This document shows, in pieces, positions 1 to 9,390 of a DNA stretch of 23,941 nucleotides. Under the pieces are notes generated by a model, which was not told the origin of the DNA, did no database searches, and saw only the letters and a list, made by a program, of their open reading frames with translations. Every line of letters begins with the position of its first letter. Positions within the stretch are counted from its first letter, which is position 1. Source of the DNA: Saccoglossus kowalevskii (Eukaryota > Hemichordata > Enteropneusta > Harrimaniidae); assembly GCF_000003605.2 (NCBI RefSeq), contig NW_003156744.1:229109-253049 (forward strand), given 5' to 3'. A program made the translations under genes and the position numbers.

Positions 1-254
1 TTGCTCATACAGACATTGGCAGTGTCATAATAACCTCATCTGTACAGTACTGAAACTACACATTTTAAGTCGAGAAAGCTGTGATCAACTATTGTCTTTC
101 TAACCTTTTCACACCACCAGACTTTCTTTTGCCAAATTTTCTGCACTTAGGTTAAGGGGGTGATAATTTGTTTAATGATAAGCTAGTGAATATGGTAAAA
201 GTAGGATATAATGATGTAAACAATCCTTTGAATGTGGTCACTTTTAGGTGGTTA
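1..254. other. No recognisable feature
   Basis: AT-rich sequence with no convincing exon, repeat or RNA. The C-terminal FOXRED2 exon was looked for here on the minus strand and was not found. Confidence 0.4.
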
Positions 255-560
255 GTTGGTTGGATGAAAGTTGATTGAAATATCTTAAAATTTGTGTGAA
301 AAAAGTTGAATGGAAAGACGAAAAAGATTGGTTGAATATAGAGAAAGTGGTAAATGTTGGGTGGTTTGTCAGTAATCATGGCCAGAAAGTTGTAAACTTT
401 GCTTGGAAAGACATAAAAGTTGTTTGGAAAGCATTAGAAGTTGGTCGAAAAATCTAAAATGCGTTTTAGAAAGACCCAATTGTTGATTGGAATGATGATT
501 AAGTTGAGTGGAAAGTTGTAAAAGGTGTCCTGCATATGTTTGTTGGTTAGTCGCAAAATA
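255..560. repeat. Degenerate ~21-bp repeat-like tract, strand-biased
   Basis: The motif (A/G)GTTG...TTGGAAAG...AAA recurs irregularly. On the minus strand it reads as seven-residue steps (QLLMLSK, QLLCLSK, QSLQLSG). It has strong purine bias on the plus strand. The short open frames over it are probably by-products of this repetition. The unit length drifts, so the call is soft. Confidence 0.45.
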
Positions 561-1047
561 CTGTTTCGAAATAACAAAAGATATGGTTAGAAAAATCAAC
601 AAGTTTTCAAACATCTTCTAATGACCAACTAACAAGTTATTTGATGCGATCGGCACATAGTGGCTTTAAGCTGACAATACGTACACCGTGAAAAGTTGTG
701 CAAAGCGATTGCAAAGTTGGTAGGATGCATTTGTATATTTGACCTCAGTTGTTGGCATATCAAACCCCACAGATGTAAAATAAAAAAAAACGATTAAAAG
801 CCAGAGGAAAGAAGCCTATAATAGCAGATCGTCACATGAGATGACTGTAAAATGTTGTAAAATTGTGTAAAGCGATTGAAATGTTGGTGGAGGTACTTGT
901 ATGTTTGACTTAAGTCATTGTCATGACAACCTCGCAGCTATATTTCGAAAACATTGAATAAATGACTAGAAAATGCCCGTATACATGCAGAATATCTCGA
1001 CAGAGAACTGAAAAATGGAAGACTAACTGCTTACAAAGTTGTAAGCA
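560..1047. repeat. ~170-bp repeat family, block A
   Basis: Shares long stretches with 11926-12400 and 12575-13082, for example AGCAGATCGTCACAT, TTGTATATTTGACC and TTTCGAAAACATT. Inside it the phrase GCGATTGNAAAGTTGG...TTGTATNTTTGACC occurs twice, about 166 bp apart, so the family is itself a tandem of diverged ~170-bp units. Confidence 0.85.
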
Positions 1048-1148
1048 GAAACATGGTACACAGCTGTATCATTCGTTTCGCTATATCAAGCTGATTTGGA
1101 AATCCTCAAACCACTCACATAGGATTGTTGACACCCGATTGGTGGGTT
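1048..1148. repeat. 101-bp duplication, copy 1 (exon 7 end plus donor)
   Basis: It is 99 of 101 identical to 1216-1316. On the minus strand it holds the last ~35 nt of exon 7 ([10 protein letters not shown]), the GTGAGT donor and about 65 nt of intron. One of the two differences makes a TGA in the read-through frame. It directly abuts the end of the repeat-family block at 560-1047. Confidence 0.95.
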
Positions 1149-1215
1149 ACAGCAACATACAGCAAATTAATTTCAATCAAATTAAATTTATTTATTTTGA
1201 TATTGTTAAGCTAAC

Positions 1216-1316
1216 GAAACATGGTACACAGCTGTATCATTCGTTTCGCTATATCCAGCTGATTTCGAAATCCTCAAACCACTCACATAGGATTGTTGAC
1301 ACCCGATTGGTGGGTT
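1216..1316. repeat. 101-bp duplication, copy 2 (the copy that includes the exon 7 end)
   Basis: This copy contains the real 3' end of exon 7 and its donor. It is separated from copy 1 by a 67-bp AT-rich spacer (1149-1215) and lies in the same orientation. Confidence 0.95.
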
Positions 1317-1416
1317 CTTGTGCGTTATAGTCAGTTGAAAACACTCATCGTCGTAATTATATCGCAGACCCTGCCTTACACAGGACTCCAGGAATCGACG
1401 AAGTGATAGAATATGA
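1287..1416 (-). CDS. FOXRED2: FOXRED2-like exon 7, acceptor without AG
   Basis: The reading [30 protein letters not shown] and PPIGCQQSY matches vertebrate HILPLRRFLEN, ESCFLFALT and PPFCQQGYL. The donor TAT|GTGAGT (GT at 1286-1285) is strong and gives phase 0. From exon 6 the frame requires the exon to begin with the T at 1416. The bases before it are CTTGCG, not an AG, and no other in-frame acceptor lies between the upstream stop and the homology. Read through without splicing, this frame runs to a TAA at 1208-1206. Confidence 0.8.
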
Positions 1417-4400
1417 CGCAAGATATAACAATTATATTCAGATGCAAATTACAACCAAATTTGTCCGATAAACTCATCCCTTTGCTCCAAAATCGAAATT
1501 AATTAACATTTGTTTTTGTTCCAAAGAAGTTCTTGTTAAAATGAATATTACATATTTTTCTATTTATGCTAATTTCTCCATCTCGAAACTTTGATCGGAG
1601 AAATTTGATGAAACATTCATTTACTATTATTGATATGAATCTCTCTCAACTGACGTGTCAGTTTAATTGTCCACAGCTTGTGACCATTCGCATAATAAAT
1701 AAACAAACTTGTTCTTTGTATTATAATGGAATTTAAGCTTTGATAAAATAATTTTATTAATACGTCAACTATGAAAAAATGACATTCTTGCTAAGTTGCG
1801 TAAAGATATTATTTGGTCGATATGTGATTGTACCATTAAATATATATTTTTGTCACACGAATGACCGACACAAAACAAATTTCGAGCACTACGATATATG
1901 GCGTAGTAAGATAAATAGAGTATTTGTAATTCACCTGTTAGGTGCAGACCATGACGTCATAAGATCTGATGTTATATGGTGCATTTTGGTTGGCCGAGGC
2001 AGTCCGTTGTCTAAATGCTTATTATGCATAATCATATCTATCAACAAAATACACAAATAGTTATGGTAAAAATACTCTTACAGTTTACAGTTGATGGATT
2101 TTTTATTTATTTTTTACATATTTGGCAATTAAGGTAATATTCACGATAGTTTAATGTTAGAGTTGCATTCCGGGATCATTTATATGGCCTTATTGGAGTC
2201 TCAGTGTTGTTATGTGAAACATTTGATGAGCTGAATTGTTTTCTTGTTTGTCATTACGTCACCACATCGAAATCTTTGCTGCACATATTTTCTACAATTA
2301 TAACGAATTGTGGATTAACAACATATTTATTTGAATTGTTGACCAATAATATCTATAATGCTTTTATCGATTAGCGCAAAAGTAAACTGGAAAGTGGCCT
2401 AAAGAATTCCTACCTTCTAAGCAAATTACGTCATTATTCACTGGCATGTACCCTACTCTATTACAATACATATTTTTAAAAAGTCTAAATATTTCACATA
2501 ATACGCTGTATAGTACATGTCAGGAATGTCATTTGTTACGGTAGTTACCTCTTGGTATTTGCTCGTAATAATGAAAAATCGGGTGCAGAAAGAAGGTCGT
2601 GTGCGCCTTGCTGGCTAAGCTTAATTCCACTTCTGAATATGGAGAACAACAAAATAAAGAGAAAAAAATTAAACAGTCAACAGAAAATGGGAAAGTGAAA
2701 TAATATTATTTCCATCTTTGAACGCCGAAGGTTTGTCTCTATCATACTGGTTCGATAAACACCACGTAAATAGTAATCAGTGTGTAAATACCATGCCACG
2801 AAAATACAACATACTATATATTAAGTATGGTGCAGAACATTACTAGTAAACGAACTTTGAATAAAATCCAAGATCGTAATATTATTATTATCATCCTAAC
2901 CAGTGGGAATACAAGGCTATCTTACACTTTCACGTCAAATTATAATAGTTTTGATTATCCCGATTAATACCCGATAATGACGGAACTAGATATTTCTGAA
3001 ACCTGTGTTCACTTGAGGTGACTGCACAATGTTGTTTTGAATAAATAATGCGATACAAAGCAACCCTTTAGGGACGATGTTTAATTTCCAAAAAAATCTT
3101 CATGCAGTTTCCGCAACAAATACCATTTTGCAACAATCGAATGCAAATTAGACATTATCCTTACAACTAGAGTTTTATGATAGACCAGACAAGTTAAAAC
3201 TAACACAGCTATTAAAATTGTAATTTGTTTTGTGTGAAAATTTTACACCATTGGTTGTTTTTCTACAAAAAAAAGAGTCCGGTAGTGTGAATTTCAAACA
3301 ATGTGTCAATAGATTATAATAAAACAATATAATATAATATAAGACAGACGAAGCAATCAATATTAACGACAACAACATTGTAAGCACACCCCACCTTTCC
3401 AAGGTCCATACTGCAGAGTGAATACAATAATTCGTTGTGCTTCTTTCCCAGTAATATTCCTAAATCTTGGTAACAGTTGTAGTGGATAGTCTTCCAGATA
3501 TTCGTATGTTTCATCACTAATTGAAATTGAAAGAATAATTAAAATTGTGTGGGAGAAAAGAAAGTAAAAGAGGCGAAAGTCAGAATAATCACAAGACAAA
3601 AAAGTTTATCTTAATATTTCAAAGATATATCAAAAAATTAATAAAAAAAATCTTTGTTTAATTTGAATGTATTAAATGTCATAATTAAATCTGGAGACAA
3701 CAATCGGCGAAATAATTCAAGCATGATGAATGTATGTCACAACTATCTCTGAGAATAAAAACAGATTAATCCATTCACTGCAAGAAAAGGTGCAGGAATT
3801 ACACTAAGGTTGTTATAATGCTGAAATCCTACCTTGATAATATCATGACGTCACTTAATACGCCAAACATTTGGTACAAACCAGATGCTTCGCTCACTCG
3901 TTTGATAATATGATTCAATAATTCCGAAATTGACAGTTTAATGGACGGCCACGGTTTTTTGTGATTCTGGTATTCGAGTATTCGGTGAAGAGCCTGAGCT
4001 GAAAAATAAGATATCAAAACACGAACATGTTAGAAATTCTCGCTACCATTATATAAATCTAATCTTCTCATGCATGAGTTTGTTTACTAATACCACAAGC
4101 AGCATGGAGGATCAAACAGAGCAAAATGCAAGTGATATTTGTGCTATGTGGGAACAAACAAGATCAACCTATGTGAAGACCAGTAAATCCTGTCTGGGGT
4201 ACAAGCAGAAGAAAAAGAAGGATTCGTTGACACATGACAAACCATAGAGAGCAGGAGAGCATTAAAGAAACAAGTAATCGAGACAAAATCGGCTAGAAGA
4301 AAGATACAAGAAACAGTTCCAAGAAACAAACAAAGCAGTTCCAAGGAAAGCCACGGCTGACAAACATGCATACATAGAAGATCTAGCCAATCAAACAGAA

Positions 4401-6911
4401 AGGCAGCCAGGAAAGGCGAACAAGTGAAGGTCTACAATCTTACCAAAATAGTCCATGTCGTCATATCTAGAATACTTAAAACTATATCGCTATATTTTCA
4501 GTAATTTTGCCAAACATTGGTACCGTGGGTTAAAAGTATACAAATATAAAAGTATCGCATCCGAAAATACCATAAGCATAAAAATCAAGAAAATAACTTG
4601 ACAAGGTTTGGATATTCATTACTCTTTTAACTGTTTCATCCTTCATAGTATAAAACCCACATAATTGTTTTTACTTTCTCTTGAAATGCTGAGCAAATCC
4701 CAAAGTCATTATGAAACTATGGTCATTTGGCTCTAAGATATCAAACATAACAAAATATATACCACACATTTAATACATTTTAAAATGTTGCAAAATGTTG
4801 TACCAATATTTAACATGAAACACTATGGCGTCTAATAACAATAACATATTATATGGTCGGTGGGACTAACTTGCATATGTGGACAGTATCTTTCTGGTCT
4901 CTAATGAGAATAGACCCGCAGCTGTGTTATCACGTCCAACACTCACAATCGTTGTATTACACTGTATATGTATATTGCACTTAATCTTATATGCTTGGAA
5001 ATATTTTAGTATAGCATCAGCGTTGGGCAAAAAATCCCTTGAAAATTCCCTGTGAAATAATAAAAATAAACATCTAATTCGGGACTAAGCCGAAAGTCGA
5101 AGTTGATATTTTGTCTCACATGAAGTTAGCCCTTATATCACTTACTTGTTCACATGACATGCGCTTAGAAATAATCATCACCCAACGCTCAATAAATAGA
5201 TGAATGGATAATTTCAACCTTGAGACATTTATTTCAACTACACCTCTTCGAAGGTTGTTTTTGATTTGCTTTAATTCGCATTGTGGCGTGACGGAAGCGC
5301 ATCTCCCTACAGTGGTTAGGCGCATTTGCAGCGAATCTCGTGTGTTATGTTTATATGTTCTTATGTGCCTGTAATTGTGATGCGAATATTTAGGATATTT
5401 TATGATTTCTAATTCTCCCATTCAGCACCCAGATGCTGTACATGAAGATTCCCAATGAATTTCACACCGTGTTTCGTATTTGATGCTGATAACACAATGG
5501 GCATCTTCATACAGAAATCTCTTGTCAATTGTAGTAGCCGGCAACCTGTTGGGTTATGTGGATTCAGAATAGCCTCAAATGTCAGGTGAACTTCATCGCC
5601 CAAAATAATTTCGGACGTTGAAGCTTTACTGTGAAACCGAGTTCCTTAAATGAGTCAGAATAGCACATCCATGTCAGGTTCATTTTACCCGTGTTTTAAG
5701 TCTACACGGTAAACAAACACGTGTCCAAGTGTGAGTTTACTGTGAGATGCTTGAGTATTTTGTATTTCAATGTTCTGTTCCAATGCTCTACAATAAAGGA
5801 TTCGTGCTCACTGTATGTGTGAAACTATTCTATGTTAATATTGTTAGCCAGATTAGGAATTTATTGTTCATACACCAACCTTCTCATCTGTCTGCAGCGT
5901 CTTTAGATGATGACTCTTGGTGACTATTTGACGACCTTCAGGAATTTGTCAGTAGCCTTTGATTTGAAAAGTATATTTCAGACCCCCTTTCATCATATGT
6001 TTTCATCTTGTCCCTGTTTACAATCTGGTGGATTCTTCTTTGCATAATTCTCCTATCTTGGTCTCAGCAGTAAGAACGACCATTTCACAATAGAATAGCT
6101 TACATTGGAGCAGGTGTCCTATCGAACTGGATGGCACTCTGGATGTCAAAATCCATAATATAAAAAGCTTGGGATGGAGATTGAGACAACTCTTAATTTA
6201 TACACACAGAAATTGTTAGTGTTAACATCACACATAGTCTTCGCACCATTGTTTAGCGTACCATGCTTTTCTTTGTATTATAGTACATGCTTTCTGTTTA
6301 TAAAACAGGGTGTATAACATGTTGAATAAAACAAAAACAAAATACACTGGGTCAAGATTAAATGCTGTACAACCTAGAAACTGGAATAATTTCTGTTATG
6401 CGATCATTCTTTCTGATAGCTCGTTATTACTAGATGCGTAGCTGCTGTTATGCTGTTATATAATTTAAATTATAACGAATTTAAAACTCATAGATTTGAA
6501 TATCCCGAATAAAATATTAATAATTAATTAATTAATTAATTAATTAATTAATTAATTAATTAATTAATTAATTCAACGTTACTTGAAATATAAATCGCCA
6601 TCGCCAATAAGAGATTTCCAATCATGTCTGAAATTAAACTCCTTGTTTGTACTCCCAGTGTTAATCTTATTGATGCTTAGCAACTTGCGATGTCTTGGGT
6701 ACAGTTCGAAGAAGGATCCTGGCATATTTGTCTTCTCAAATATTACATAATCACGATTATCTTTCTCCAGAAAGTAACCCATCTGTAGACCTGCTGGTCC
6801 GGCGCCGATTAAGCAATATTGATGAAATCCTAATGCGTGGGTTACTGAAACAAAGCACGTGATCAGGGTCCATGTTCCGATTATCGCTGTATGGAGTGAA
6901 ACTGACAACAT
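1287..6911 (-). CDS. FOXRED2: FOXRED2-like FAD-dependent oxidoreductase, seven exons found, middle and C-terminus missing
   Basis: Joined exons are 6583-6911, 4871-5049, 3833-3998, 3395-3516, 2549-2632, 1935-2037 and 1287-1416 (1113 nt, 371 codons, phases 2,1,2,1,1(G),2,0 all consistent). FOXRED2 (ERFAD) is a luminal ER flavoprotein that works with OS-9, SEL1L and ERdj5 in ER-associated degradation. Seen: a signal peptide, a GAGPAG dinucleotide-binding motif at residues 36-41, and family-typical blocks such as [64 protein letters not shown] and [11 protein letters not shown], in the same order as vertebrate FOXRED2 as I recall it. Not found: the central part with the second Rossmann motif (GRGNSAFE-like) and the C-terminal exon, which in vertebrates ends in a KEEL-type ER-retention signal. 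The first intron of the gap region carries a LINE piece. This may be a real gene with lost or misassembled exons, or a decaying copy. Identity is very sure; functionality is not. Confidence 0.9.
1935..2037 (-). CDS. FOXRED2: FOXRED2-like exon 6
   Basis: The acceptor is GTTGATAG (AG at 2039-2038), behind a T-rich tract. AT completes the preceding G to Asp. The reading is [11 protein letters not shown] then [20 protein letters not shown]. The LPRPT..HH and W(S/T)AP blocks are FOXRED2-specific as recalled. A second in-phase acceptor (CATTTAG) lies inside and would shorten the exon; the longer form fits the vertebrate spacing better. The donor is AACAG|GTGAAT (GT at 1934-1933), phase 2. Confidence 0.9.
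2549..2632 (-). CDS. FOXRED2: FOXRED2-like exon 5 (84 nt)
   Basis: A pyrimidine-rich tract ends in CCATATTCAG (AG at 2634-2633). The first AA completes the G of exon 4 to Glu. The reading is [19 protein letters not shown] then [18 protein letters not shown] matches vertebrate NFLHPVIYYY. The donor is AGAG|GTAACT (GT at 2548-2547), phase 1. It is slightly shorter than the vertebrate stretch upstream of this block. Confidence 0.88.
3395..3516 (-). CDS. FOXRED2: FOXRED2-like exon 4
   Basis: The acceptor CAATTAG ends at 3517. The T at 3516 completes AG to Ser. The reading is [36 protein letters not shown] and PWK, matching the vertebrate FEYLEEFPMQML and LTGRKARHGLFVINMEYG blocks. The donor is AAAG|GTGGGG (GT at 3394-3393), phase 1. 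Confidence 0.9.
3833..3998 (-). CDS. FOXRED2: FOXRED2-like exon 3 (after the missing middle)
   Basis: The acceptor is a T-rich tract ending TTTTTCAG at 3999. The exon starts CT, completing a phase-1 codon, then [18 protein letters not shown] and [19 protein letters not shown]. It matches the vertebrate segment that follows the second nucleotide-binding domain. The donor is AAG|GTAGGA (GT at 3832-3831), phase 2. Exon 2 also ends in phase 1, so direct joining of exons 2 and 3 keeps the frame. Confidence 0.92.
4105..4445 (+). pseudogene. LINE ORF2 fragment, linker between endonuclease and reverse transcriptase
   Basis: The first frame reads [19 protein letters not shown] and [14 protein letters not shown], then a stop. 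Shifted frames continue with [15 protein letters not shown] and [13 protein letters not shown]. This is the basic linker found before the RT domain in many non-LTR retrotransposons (the pattern GYRKKKKKDW...RALKKQ...R.DKRAYIEDLA). There are several frameshifts and no RT core. It lies antisense inside the FOXRED2 intron that should hold the missing exons. Confidence 0.75.
4871..5049 (-). CDS. FOXRED2: FOXRED2-like exon 2
   Basis: The acceptor TTTCACAG ends at 5050. The first G completes the AA of exon 1 to give Lys. The 59 whole codons read [17 protein letters not shown], then [11 protein letters not shown] and GLFSLETRK. These align with the vertebrate HYSRAYFPDADTMVRYL, YNTTIAHV and HYFILTD blocks (recalled, not searched). 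The donor is A|GTTAGT (GT at 4870-4869), phase 1. It is too short and too divergent in places for a blind ORF call, but position, phase and motif order agree. Confidence 0.85.
5409..5645 (-). other. Orphan open frame, possible exon inside FOXRED2 intron 1
   Basis: A 78-codon open stretch with protein-like composition ([39 protein letters not shown]) that ends in TAG at 5411-5409. A possible acceptor CGGTTTCACAG (AG about 5629-5628) would give phase 2, which fits exon 1. No donor leaves it in the phase exon 2 needs, so inclusion would end the protein. It is not part of vertebrate FOXRED2 and I do not recognise it. It could be an alternative terminal exon or chance. Confidence 0.3.
6521..6573. 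repeat. (AATT)n microsatellite
   Basis: About 13 uninterrupted tetranucleotide copies in FOXRED2 intron 1, ending about 8 bp from the donor of exon 1. Confidence 0.98.
6583..6911 (-). CDS. FOXRED2: FOXRED2-like exon 1: signal peptide and FAD-binding Rossmann start
   Basis: The ATG at 6911-6909 opens a hydrophobic segment (residues about 6-26, ending VSVTHA) typical of a cleaved signal peptide. The strand-loop-helix [11 protein letters not shown] follows, with the acidic residue of the second strand in VIFEK. The blocks [18 protein letters not shown] and [11 protein letters not shown] are hallmarks of the family. The exon ends TTCAA at 6583 before a donor GTAACG (6582-6577), phase 2. An AATT microsatellite lies just downstream in the intron. 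Confidence 0.93.
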
Positions 6912-7197
6912 CGCTTAGTTGATTTTATATGTTTTAAATTCTGCAAAATACCCAAAATAAAGAAAAACTGTCAATATTAAATAAATATCAAAAAATATAT
7001 TCTATATATAGCACACCGTATGCAGGCCGATTGATATAATTGTATGTTTTCATCCCAGTCAATAGATTTTAAAACAGTTCGTGGAACAGCGCTTTACCCT
7101 ATAACGTATTTTCTCAACTCGGCTGAAGACAATATAAATTAAGAAGCACTTCAAAAGATGAGCTGTAAATGTAACATTCTTGCACGCAAATTCTCAC

Positions 7198-7283
7198 TAA
7201 AATCTTGGCCGACCAATGTAATGTTTCCCTTATGTAGTCTCCAGCACACAGAATTTGCTTCCTAAGCTTTCTTTGATCATCAA
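7198..7283 (-). CDS. Possible exon U4 of an unrecognised gene
   Basis: The acceptor ATAACTAG ends at 7284. TT follows, then 28 open codons, DDQRKLRKQILCAGDYIRET and LHWSAKIL, to a donor TTA|GTGAGA. The charged, helix-like sequence and intact frame suggest coding. If spliced to a CTTCAG acceptor near 7130 the next codons are CCG AGT TGA, a stop. No family is recognised. Confidence 0.3.
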
Positions 7284-7611
7284 CTAGTTATAAAAATAAC
7301 AGTTCATAAATGTAATTATCTATTTTTTTCATAAAATTGCGCTGCTTTTCAAAAAACCTCTCACCAAACTCTCAGTCTCTCTAATCTGAGCCATTATATC
7401 CCATAATAATAGGTCCAGAATACAGACAGATTTTTACCAACTTTGTAATTTGATGTGTAACACTGTTTAAATTTGATTTAACAAGTTATTGTTAATGACA
7501 CAGTCCCCGTCCAAAATTTTGTGATCTGACATATCAATTTGATGCTGATGAAGTCACTGAGATTAGATTGAAACCGTTAATAGGAGATGGATTTGTTAAA
7601 AAAAATATGAT

Positions 7612-8015
7612 TTAGTGCATTCATGGGAAAGTAGGCATGGGTATCATGAAAAACAATATGGCCACCAGTCAGCCATATTAGTTTGAATCACAGAAAAAAT
7701 ATGACATGCAACTATAACCCGATATGTAGGATCATCATACCAACTTTGATCTAAATTGGCCTAGTCATCTCTGAGAAACAGCTCCGGACATGTAAAAATG
7801 ATGATTTAGCACTTTTACATGAAAATTAGGCGTCGGCCAGCCATATTGAATTGAATCACAAAAATCATGTTGATGCAGATGTATCTCTTGGTATACTATC
7901 ATTGTACAAAATTTAAACAGAAACGTTCATTGCATTCAAGATAAAGCAGCATGGATACCATGAAAAACAAGATGGCCGCCAGTCGGCTATATTTGTTTGA
8001 ATCACGAAAAAAATG
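7612..8015. repeat. Degenerate ~150-190-bp tandem repeat
   Basis: The phrase ATGAAAAACAA(T/G)ATGGCC(A/G)CCAGTC and GGC(T/C)ATAT..TTTGAATCAC recurs at about 7645, 7830 (with a deletion) and 7957. The leading TTTAG(T/C)(G/A)C..T..CATG part recurs at 7612 and 7804. It resembles dispersed repeat debris; no coding is seen. Confidence 0.65.
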
Positions 8016-8378
8016 ACTTCGTCCGAACAAGGACTAATTACTATTAAAGAAAATACACCAGGGTTAAATTTGGAGTTCAAGCCTCAGTACATGCGTTTAA
8101 GTTGATACCCCCAATATGTATTTAATTTTCAGGTGGTTAAGTTTTTGTAATGCTCTGTATTTTTTTCCCAAGCATAAACAAAAAAACAAAACAAGAGACA
8201 TTTGTTTGTATTATGTGTGAGATAGGCTCTGCCTTTTAATCTAGTACGATGACTACCATATACCGGTACATGTAGGCTCGAATGAGATTATATCACAAGC
8301 TAGTTCTAATTTGGGGAGTATTACCACATGTTTTAATTTCATCAGTAGATGTTTTTTTATATATTGAATTAAAGTTAC

Positions 8379-8461
8379 CTCATGCTTATTTATATGTATC
8401 TCACTGAGTTCATTTTGTGAGACACTAGTCTGTGAAGATTGGGTTGCTTGTAGATACAAGT
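8379..8461 (-). CDS. Possible exon U3 of an unrecognised gene
   Basis: The acceptor ATTGTCAG ends at 8462 and the donor GAG|GTAACT has its GT at 8378-8377. AC plus 27 open codons read LYLQATQSSQTSVSQNELSE then IHINKHE. The start phase (1) fits the end of the candidate exon at 8591-8668, giving Tyr across the junction. The composition is Ser/Gln-rich and probably disordered. Unrecognised. Confidence 0.4.
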
Positions 8462-8590
8462 CTGACAATATCTATTGTTTTAGTATTTATTTTTATATAT
8501 TTATAAATTGTGCAGTATGTCTTGGTTGTATAACTTAAGGTATTAGAACTCAAAATTATTTCCTGTACCCAATAACCTAGACATACTTAC

Positions 8591-8668
8591 AACCCATCTC
8601 CGCTCCCCATCTTCCAATTATGATATTTGTCGATAGATTTGGGAGATATTGACCAGCAGTACAATATC
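8591..8668 (-). CDS. Possible exon U2 of an unrecognised gene
   Basis: A pyrimidine tract TGTCTGTGTCTGAG precedes 8668, and a near-consensus donor GTAAGTATG starts at 8590. GA plus 25 codons and one base read YCTAGQYLPNLSTN and IIIGRWGAEMG. Its end phase (1) matches exon U3. Another frame is also open, so the protein is uncertain. Confidence 0.4.
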
Positions 8669-9063
8669 CTCAGACACAGACACATGTAACTGTAAATTTG
8701 CAGTAAAATTGCAATTATCGGATTCTTACAATGCTGGCAGAATATCCATTGTTTAAAAATACCTTAAACTAGTATGTATGTTGGGTTGTGTTTTTAATAC
8801 CAGTATTGACACTAAAATTAGTATTGCTACTAAAATGTAGCATGTATTTAGAGTGTTGAAATAAATTACATGTACAATGCATAGCGGTACATGGTGTTTT
8901 AATCTTGGTATGTATCCTGGTCCTGTCAGACAAACAAATTATTTGATACTACAGTGGTAACCCCTTTTGGGAATTTAATCTATGTCATATTATGCATTGT
9001 ATCAGTCTACTGATGCGAACTGCCTTGACGGCAATGTGGATAACACTACTATTAGGTTTAAGA

Positions 9064-9390
9064 AATAGTTTTAGTTTAAGAATTTGCAATTATGCTACCA
9101 TTAGTTGTTCGTGAATAAAAAACAAACTAGTATGACTTAAAAAAGTGTCCCTTAATAGTTTTAGTTTGATAATTATGCATTAATGTCCACATTAGTTGAT
9201 AAGAATAGAACAAATAATATGACTTCAAAAGTGCCTCCGTGTCTTCTCAAGTATCCCAAAATAGTTGTAGTTTAATAACTTTGATTAGTGTCATCATTAG
9301 CTGTTCGTGAATAGAACACATTATTATGCCTTAAAAAGTGTCCTCATGTTTTCAAAAATGTCCCACAAATAGTTTTAGTTTAATGACATT
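9064..9390. repeat. Degenerate tandem repeat, ~90-108-bp units
   Basis: AATAGTT(T/G)TAGTTT starts units at 9064, 9154, 9260 and 9368. Each is followed by a TTAG.TGTTCGTGAATAGAAC-like stretch and TATGACTTAAAAAGTGTCC. Intergenic or intronic. Confidence 0.75.

Noticed and set aside
962-1330. 122-codon plus-strand frame with an internal duplication
   Set aside because: It is antisense to FOXRED2 exon 7 and the 101-bp duplication. The repeated peptide comes from the duplication.
1779-2060. 93-codon plus-strand frame
   Set aside because: Shadow of FOXRED2 exon 6 on the opposite strand.
4144-4371. 75-codon minus-strand frame in the FOXRED2 intron
   Set aside because: Antisense shadow of the LINE linker fragment; no FOXRED2 similarity.
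8876-8922. Possible exon with a good acceptor (GTCTGACAG), reading PGYIPRLKHH in one frame
   Set aside because: Joining it in phase from 10029-10105 to 8591-8668 makes a TGA, and the other frame breaks both junction phases.
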